Origin: Anaeramoeba flamelloides
Lineage: Eukaryota > Metamonada > Anaeramoebidae
Direction of reading: 5' to 3'
DNA length: 64,000 nt
NCBI GenBank assembly: GCA_027625915.1
Contig: JANTQA010000047.1
Span: forward strand, 12,090,001 to 12,154,000
Within the stretch, counting starts at the first letter, position 1; each line of letters starts with the position of its first letter. Both the position numbers and the translations under genes were made by a program. The notes under the pieces are model-generated. The model saw only the letters and a program-made list of their open reading frames with translations. It was not told where the DNA came from and did no database searches. Of this stretch, positions 56,970-64,000 are shown one piece after another.

Positions 56970-59900
56970 ATGTCACGTCAAGAAAATTATGGCTCAAAAC
57001 AAGTAAAAGGAGAAGAGTTAACGGGAGGATTAAAAATTGATCCAAAATTTTTTGATGGGAAAGGAAGAGCAGATTTCCAAGTTCGTGTTCATGTTATCGA
57101 GGCAAGAGAATTAAAGGGAAAAGGGAAAAACGGGCTTTCTGATCCTCTTGTTCAAATTTCAATTGATGGTCAAAAACAGCATACAAAGGTTTTTAAAAAC
57201 ACATCAAGTTGTACCTTTGATCATCTTTTTTTTTATGATTTCAAATGGAAACCTCAAGACTTTATGAAACATAAAGTTTTAGTTCAAGTACTGGACTCAA
57301 ATACTGTTAAAAGAAATGTTTTAATTGTATGTATTTTCATTTTTAGTTTTTCCAAAACAAATTGTTTCTTTTTCAAAAACAAAAAAAAAAAATTAGAAAA
57401 AATCCTTTTTTTTTTTTTATCGATCAACACAAACTTTTTTTTTTTTTTTTTTTTGAAAATTTATTAATTTTAAAAAACCTTTCACGGAAAAATAAAATAG
57501 GGACAATACGAATTAGACGCAGCATATGTTTATGGTGAACGCGATCATGAAATTTGGCATAAGTGGTTACTTCTTACAGATACAGATACTGCTGAAGGCA
57601 GTATGTTTTTATTTTATTTTTTTTTTTTAAAAACAACATCATTTTAATTTTTTTTTTTTTTTTCTCTTTTTGATACCTTCCAAAATCAAAAATAAATCTC
57701 AATTTTTTCCTTTTCTTCCTACCAAATCTTTTCAAATGTGAAATAAAATCAAACAAAAAACCTTTTCACACAAACACCAAAAACAAAACCAACAAAACAA
57801 ATAAAACAAAAAAAAACAAAACCAATTCAACATCACAAAAAAAAATAAAAAAAAAAAAAACCTTTAAATTCAAAAAAACAAAAACAAAAAAAGGCCAGGG
57901 GTATTTAAAAGTAAGTGTTATTGTTTTAGCACCCGGCGATCAAGAAAAAACACATCAAAGTGATGGAATTGACGATGAAGAAGGTGACGAGGATTCAGAG
58001 GATTTACAATCGATGATCCTGAAGCCACCAAACATTGACACACAGGGGTATCATTTAAATGTGTTTTGTTACCGAGCGGAGCACTTACCCAAAATGGATA
58101 CATTCGGGAAGGCTGATCCATTTTTCGAAGTCCGTTTTGGAGGCAACAAGCCAATTAGGACGTCTGTTAAAAAAAAAAACTTAAACCCAGTTTGGAATGA
58201 GGTGCTGAGGGTGCCCGTGTTTACGCCAACGTTGTCGAACATCATTGATTTAAAGCTCTTTGATTGGGAGAAGAAATCAAAATCAAATGATCTGATCAGC
58301 TCCACATATTTCAGATTCACAGACATCCAATTGGAAGAGATGGCGCCAAGGTGGATCAATTTCTATGGGCCACCAAAGACGAGTGTGGGCACCATGTTCA
58401 AGAAGGGCCAAACTGAGGAGACTGTATTTAAGGGAAGAGCATTGATTGCCATCAACGCCGAAATCGAGGACAGCCCCAAATTGGGTATGGGCCCAACGCA
58501 GAGTGGCAAGCTGCCAGCCACCGACGCGTATACCTTCCGATTGGATCTCTTTGAGGGAACGGAATTCAATGCCAGTGGGATGACCTCTGCGTATGTGGAA
58601 CTGTCGATTGGGCCATACGAGCTCCGAAGCAAAAGGCATCGGATCAAAAAGGGATCTGTAAGCTGGTGGGAGGCCGTGCCAGAAAAGCTTTTCACATTAC
58701 CCAAGGACAAATCGCAATGCCCAGACTTGTTCCTCAATGTGTATAGCAAATCCAAGGTCGCCAAAAGGACAAGACTGGGATTTATAAGGATCCCCTTCTC
58801 GGAATGTGTTGGCTTTGGCCACAAGCCCACATGGGGGAGCCTCATCCCGGACAAAAAATCAACTGCGTATGTTGAAGGAAAGGTGCCCGGGTTCATTGCA
58901 TACCGATTGGACATTGGAAGCAAACGGCAAGCGGATCAAGTGAAAAGGCAAAAAATGGTTGAGCAAAAATTGAAAAAATACGAACTCAGAATGCACATCT
59001 ACCAGGGCCGCAATTTGCCACCTGCAGATAAAAACGGGCTGAGTGATCCATACTGTACGATCAGGATCGGCAAGTATTCTGCCAAGTGTAAGACAATCCA
59101 GGAAACACTAAATCCAAGTTGGTTCGAAACCGTGACAATGCCTGTCGAATTACCAGATCCAATTAGCTATGCACCAAACGTTTCTGTGCTCTGCTACGAT
59201 TGGGACGCAGTGGGCTCTGATGACCTGCTGGGAAGATTTGATGTCAAAACTGCAGAAATCGGGCAACGATTCCCACCGAGCCCCAAGTGGCACAAATTGT
59301 ACATGGACAATCCAGAGATCACCTTTGGCGAGGTGCTAGCTTCGTTCCAATTAGTGCCCTACGGCGAAAGAAAAAATTTCCCAATACCGCCATTGATCCC
59401 GGAGTACAAGGACTGCATTGTCGAAATCTCGGCTGTCGGTGTCCGATCATTGCTGCCTTACAAAATGAGAAAAATTGCCAAGCCCGCTATTGAATTTGAC
59501 CTGTGCCATTCCAAAATGAAAAAAAAGGAGAAAAAAAAGATGAAGCATCGAACACAGCCCTCCAACACGCCCATTGGATCAAGCTCCAACCATTTGGAAA
59601 CCTTTAGGATCCCCGTCAAGTTGCCATTGAACCATTTATTCGCCACCAGCGTCAACATTAGAGTCTATGACCACGGCAAAATGGGCAACCCCTTAGTCGG
59701 TGCAGGCGCGATCCCCCTGGGCACATTTTTGCCCTGGGCGGACGTGCCATTTGTGGCACAGAACATCCCACCAAAGGTCGACAAAATCCCCGGCGCCATT
59801 GAAGAGATGGACCTGACTGATGATGAGGAAGACAAAATCGAAAAGGTCAAAATTATTGCAGACGAAATCCCCACCAACATCGAAGACGTCAATGAAATTA

Positions 59901-61384
59901 TCATTGATCACTTCACCTTTGAGACAGAGCATAACGAGATGGGGTTTGTCGGAATTAGAACAATCCCAGAGGTCCGAGAAACCTTTTTGGAAGAATTTGT
60001 TGACAGCGACGAAGAGGAATATGTGGGCTTTAAGGATCCCAAGGAGGGTAGAAACAAAACTAACTACGAACTGGAGCATGAATTGAAGGAGCTGCCCTTC
60101 TACGAATGGGAACTGACAAGAGGCAAGGTCCGGGGCCTCTCGTCATTTGAAAAAATGTTCCAAGATAAAAGCCGAAACCCCAATACAGTCAGGTCCGTGG
60201 GTAAGTTTAAAGGGAAAATTAAGGTCTACGACACGCCCAACATGGAGGATCTCGATGACCCCGAAAATTTACAGGAATTGTTCAAGCCCACCAAAATGGT
60301 TGTCAGGGCATACATCCTACGAGGAATGCAATTGGTGCCCAAGGACTCCAATGGGCTCAGCGATCCTTACATTGTTGTATCCAACGGCAAAAAGAAGGAA
60401 AACATCATCAACGATCGCGAAAATTACCAAAAGGAAACACTCCGGCCCAATTTCTTTAAATGCTTTGAATTGCCATGCATAATCCCCGGTAACTCCGAAT
60501 TGAAGATCCAGGTCTATGATTGGGATCGCTTCAGCTCCGATGATCTCATCGGTGAAACAATCATCGATCTGGAAAATAGATGGTTTAGCCAGGAGTGGCA
60601 AGACATGAACCCAAAGCCTGTTGAATATCGAACCCTGTGGGTGCCAACGAGCTCAAGCCCCCAGGGGAAACTTGAAATGTGGATCGAAATCATGACCGAG
60701 GAGCAGGCTGCGCAAAAGCCGCAAACCGTTTTGGAAGCACCAAAGCCCCTGCCCTACGAATTAAGAGTGATCGTTTGGAACACCAAGGACGTTGTTTTCA
60801 TGGACAAAAATATGTCCGACATCTTTGTCACCTGCCAAATGAACGAGGGCAAAAAGCAATCCTCAGATATCCATTGGAGAAGCAAGGACGGCACAGGCGC
60901 GTTCAATTGGAGATACATCTTCCCCGTGGAACTGCCCGCAAGAGTGCCCAGAATAAAACTCCAGCTTTGGGACAAGGATATCCTGACGCCAAACGACTCC
61001 ATCGGCGAGGCGAACATCAATCTCAAGGGGCTATTCAAGCGCGCAGAGAAAAGGAAAACTTCGCAGACCATCAAGCAACAATGGATCTCGCTTTTACATC
61101 CCAACCACGAGGACGAAGAAAGAGGTAAAATCGAAGTGTCAATAGAAATACTGCCAGAGTCGGAAGCCAGAGCAAAGCCTGCAGGCTTGGGGAGAAAGGA
61201 TCCAAATGAAAATCCTCACCTTGAAGACCCAGTGAGACCATTCTCTTCTTTTGCTCCTTGGAGATTGGATAAATACTTCAAAATCGGCTGGGGTAAATAT
61301 AGAAAATATGTTTATTGCGCCATTTGTTGTCTTCTTTGTCTTGTTATCATGATAATTGTCATTTACCTTAAATCTTTCGTTTAA
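56970..61384 (+). CDS. Ferlin, multi-C2-domain membrane protein
   Basis: Ferlins are tail-anchored, multi-C2 proteins for calcium-linked membrane fusion, repair and trafficking. Exons: 56,970-57,326, 57,501-57,600 and 57,930-61,384; introns are GT-AG in phase 0 and phase 1; about 1,303 residues. C2 modules in order: first (FQVRVHVIEARELKGKGKNG, completed across both introns with GQYELDAAYVYGERDH), second (residues about 175-280, with GKADPFFEVRFGG), a central region including WWEAVPEKLF and another C2, then C2 with KNGLSDPYCTIRIGKYSAKC and CYDWDAVGSDDLLG, then SNGLSDPYIVV with YDWDRFSSDDLIG, and a final C2 with MSDIFVTCQM. Asp-rich calcium-loop positions are kept in several. The C-terminus has a ferlin-type SSFAPWRLDKYFKIGWGKYR motif and a membrane helix, then SFV. 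No DysF region is seen, so it is a short type. G+C is much higher than in the neighbours, suggesting strong codon selection and high expression. Confidence 0.95.
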
Positions 61385-61749
61385 AATTTGAAGATTATTT
61401 AATATATTTTGATATTTTAAAAATATATTTTGATTTATTGGAAAATTAAAAAATTGTTCTGTCCTTTTTTTGTTTTTATATTAAGAGAAAACTTTTTATC
61501 TTTTTTCTTTTTATTTTTCACAATCTTTTTCTTTTATTTATATTTATTTTTTTTTTTTTTATTTTATTTTTATATTCTACTCGAAAAGTTACTGAAGACT
61601 TATCTTTTTTTCTTTTAATCATTTTTTTTTTTTTTCATTTTTTGAAAAAATCTCAAAAAAATTTCAATAAACCAAAAAAACTTTTAGATTTTTTTTTTAT
61701 TTAACATTTAAAAACAATAAAATCCAATATTTGTTTCCAAAAAAATCTT
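61385..61749 (+). other. 3' flank of the ferlin gene
   Basis: T-rich sequence with runs of T and no reading frame of interest. It probably holds the 3' UTR and polyadenylation region; AATAAA-like strings occur but are not informative at this composition. Confidence 0.5.
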
Positions 61750-61873
61750 ATTTCAAAAATCAAAATATACAAAACCAATATTTATTTCCAAAAAACCATA
61801 CTTTTCCAAGTCAAAATAGGTTATAGAGAATACTTTACAACGAAATGGGAAAATTTTTATCCCAGAAAAGCGA
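61750..61873 (+). repeat. Direct repeat downstream of the ferlin gene
   Basis: Second copy of the 56,593-56,715 repeat, same orientation, about 365 bases after the stop. It differs by a few substitutions and indels. Sequence after it does not continue into a second ferlin copy. Confidence 0.9.
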
Positions 61874-64000
61874 GAAACTCAACTCCATTTCAAAAATTGT
61901 TACCCTATGAAAGAATAAATTGAAAAAAAATATATTCTTTGGTATTTAAGAACAATTAATAACTAAATATGATTTGTAATTCAATTTTAAATAATTCCAA
62001 ATATATAAAAAACTTATTTTTTTAAAATTAAATAAAAAAAAAACATAAAAACTAAAAAAAAGTGAGATACACTTTTTGAAACAAGCATTACAGGATGTTT
62101 TATTATTGAACTTTCACTGAAAAAAAGATAACAACAAGATTTTTTATGAATAATTAAATTCTTTTTAAAAGACATTCCAGAGTAACAATTATATAATATT
62201 TCATGTTATTTTCAAAGAATTTTTTTTTTCACATGATCTTTTAAAAAAAAAAAACAAAAAAATATTTCAAAAAATTATAAAAATTTAAGATTCAACTCTG
62301 TTCTAATTTGATTCTTTTTATAAATAAAGAAGTGAGTGGTTCTCTTTAAAAAAGATTTTAATATTCTCTGACTGTCTAAATATCTTTTTTTTTTTTACAA
62401 TAAGTTTCTCATTTTTCAACCTTTTTAAAAATTATAAAAGTTGTATACTTCCATATAGAAACTTTAAATGCTTTTTAATATAACTTCTAATTCAAAGTAG
62501 ATTCAAAAACATTGGAATAATAATTATACATCTAATTAATTAAAAAAGGAAATTCTTTGTATTTGTGAAATTATAAATCCAATTCCAAAAATTTGTACAC
62601 ACCCAAAATCAAGCATAATCAAAAAAAAAAATATTATATTTTACCAAAACATAATATAAAAACCACATATCAGTTATATAGTAGTAATGTTTTAATAATT
62701 AATAATATTTATTCAAATAAAAAGAAAAAAATATAAAACTAAAATATAAAATTTTGTGATATTCCAAAATGATGAAACAAGTTTTTAAAATTGTATTGGT
62801 AAATTTGTTCAAATTTCACCAACAATAGTCCATTGATCAAATGATAATATAACATAGACAAATTATATGTGCTTTTCCAATTTAAAAAAACTCAACATAA
62901 TGTTCTATTAATCATCAAAAAAAAATTACGGATCTAACGAACCAGATTATGTAGCTGGAAAGAAAAAAGGATCTGAAAAAAAAATAAATAAAAATAAAAA
63001 ATGAAATAGTTTAATAAAAATTATTTCCAAATTGAATATAAAGTGTGATATTATTATTTTTAAACTTGTTTAAATTATTTCCAAATTTTTGGAATTTAGT
63101 TTATTACATAATAAAAAGAATTAATTTTATAAATAGACAAAATATAATTAAAAACACTAAATGTATCCCGATTTATTTTATGGTGCAAAATTACAGAATT
63201 TGAATAATAATTACAAAATAGTTTATTAATGGGGTGGGTTTAAAGTAACGATTTTGAGAAAATTATTATTTGTAAAATTTAGTTAATTTCTCATACTTTT
63301 GAAAATAGTCAATTCTATTGAAACATATTGATTGTAGGTATTTAAAAAACTTTATTAGTGTCGGTTAAGTTAATTTAGGATAGGTTCTATTATGTTGATG
63401 TATTTTAGGTTAGGGAAAATATACTAGGATTTTGAAAAAAAAATAATCAAGAGAGGAATTATACTTTTTTTCACTTGCTTTAAGGGGTAATTAATTCCCA
63501 CATAACTTTGGTGGTTATAATTAGACTTTGAACAAATTTTTAAAAATATTTATCCTTGATATTTTCAATATTTTGGATTTTCTACAATTTAAGTAATAAA
63601 AAACTACCAATCACAAAATAATCTTTTTAATTTTTCGACCCACGAAAATCATGAAAACCAGTTCAAAACTTTAATACAGATGATAAATGTCAAGAAACAC
63701 TTTAAAACCAGAAAAAAAACAATTTGACCAATTTTGAAATTTTAAAACATATGTTATTTTTTTTTCTATAAAATTTCAACTTTTAGAATGATAAAAAAAA
63801 ACTAATATGTTTGTATGGATGAGTATTCTTGGATTTTTACAAGAGAAAACCAATCTCACTACAAAAAAAATATTAATTCATAATTTTTTTTTTTCTTCTT
63901 GACCCAGATCTATTTTGGATACATTTACATATTTTTTTTGAAGATTAAGTTAAGTGACATGTTTTTATTTATGAAATTTGAAAAGGAGAGAGGTTTGGGA
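61874..64000. other. AT-rich non-coding DNA to the window end
   Basis: No supported gene, RNA or repeat family member. A short TAGG-containing patch (63,345-63,430) is not long enough to call. Confidence 0.5.

Noticed and set aside
58069-61104. Several long antisense or alternative-frame reading frames in the ferlin exon
   Set aside because: They are shadows of a GC-richer coding exon; the plus-strand ferlin frame has domain-level support throughout.
1-64000. CRISPR arrays, tRNA or rRNA genes, origin of replication
   Set aside because: No regularly spaced repeats with unique spacers and no cloverleaf or rRNA core was seen by eye; a covariance-model scan would be needed to exclude a small RNA gene.

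Overview
The window is eukaryotic nuclear DNA from a very AT-rich protist. The coding genes carry GT-AG introns with poly-T tracts before the acceptor, TAA, TGA and TAG all act as stops in the recognisable genes, and (AAT)n repeats inside exons encode long asparagine runs. Intergenic DNA and introns are mostly A/T homopolymers and (TA)n. The gene set (BEACH protein, AP-4 beta, ferlin, tandem CCCH finger) and composition fit a free-living amoeboid or flagellate protist such as Anaeramoeba, or an amoebozoan. That placement is inference from style, not from a marker gene.

Layout. Positions 1-6.3 kb are non-coding or weakly coding, with candidate 5' exons (1.71-2.46 kb) bracketed by a ~345-bp inverted repeat. 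A large plus-strand BEACH gene runs from at least 6.3 to 21.3 kb: helical repeats, a 4.7-kb intron, a concanavalin-like module, PH-BEACH, BEACH and WD40. From 21.4 to 28.3 kb the DNA is packed with nested short DNA transposons and gene fragments. A two-exon CCCH zinc-finger gene sits at 30.4-31.2 kb, more MITEs at 32-36 kb, and an AP-4 complex beta gene in three exons at 36.3-40.9 kb. A nested transposon block fills 41.3-45 kb. A CS + Sel1-repeat tail-anchored protein follows at 45.4-46.9 kb, converging with a minus-strand orphan gene (48.8-50.7 kb). After 6 kb without a gene comes a ferlin gene (57.0-61.4 kb) flanked by near-identical ~120-bp direct repeats.

Three of the main genes (BEACH, AP-4 beta, ferlin) act in membrane trafficking, but nothing shows they are co-regulated. 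The most unusual signal is a set of single-base frame changes, each at an A or T homopolymer and each +1. Six lie in about 300 bp of the AP-4 beta gene and three in about 500 bp of the BEACH gene. The residues in the recovered frames align with the protein family. They may be consensus errors, gene decay, or homopolymer slippage that restores the frame. The second notable theme is a community of non-autonomous, TA-flanked inverted-repeat elements (at least ten families, several nested) with no transposase recognised in the window.
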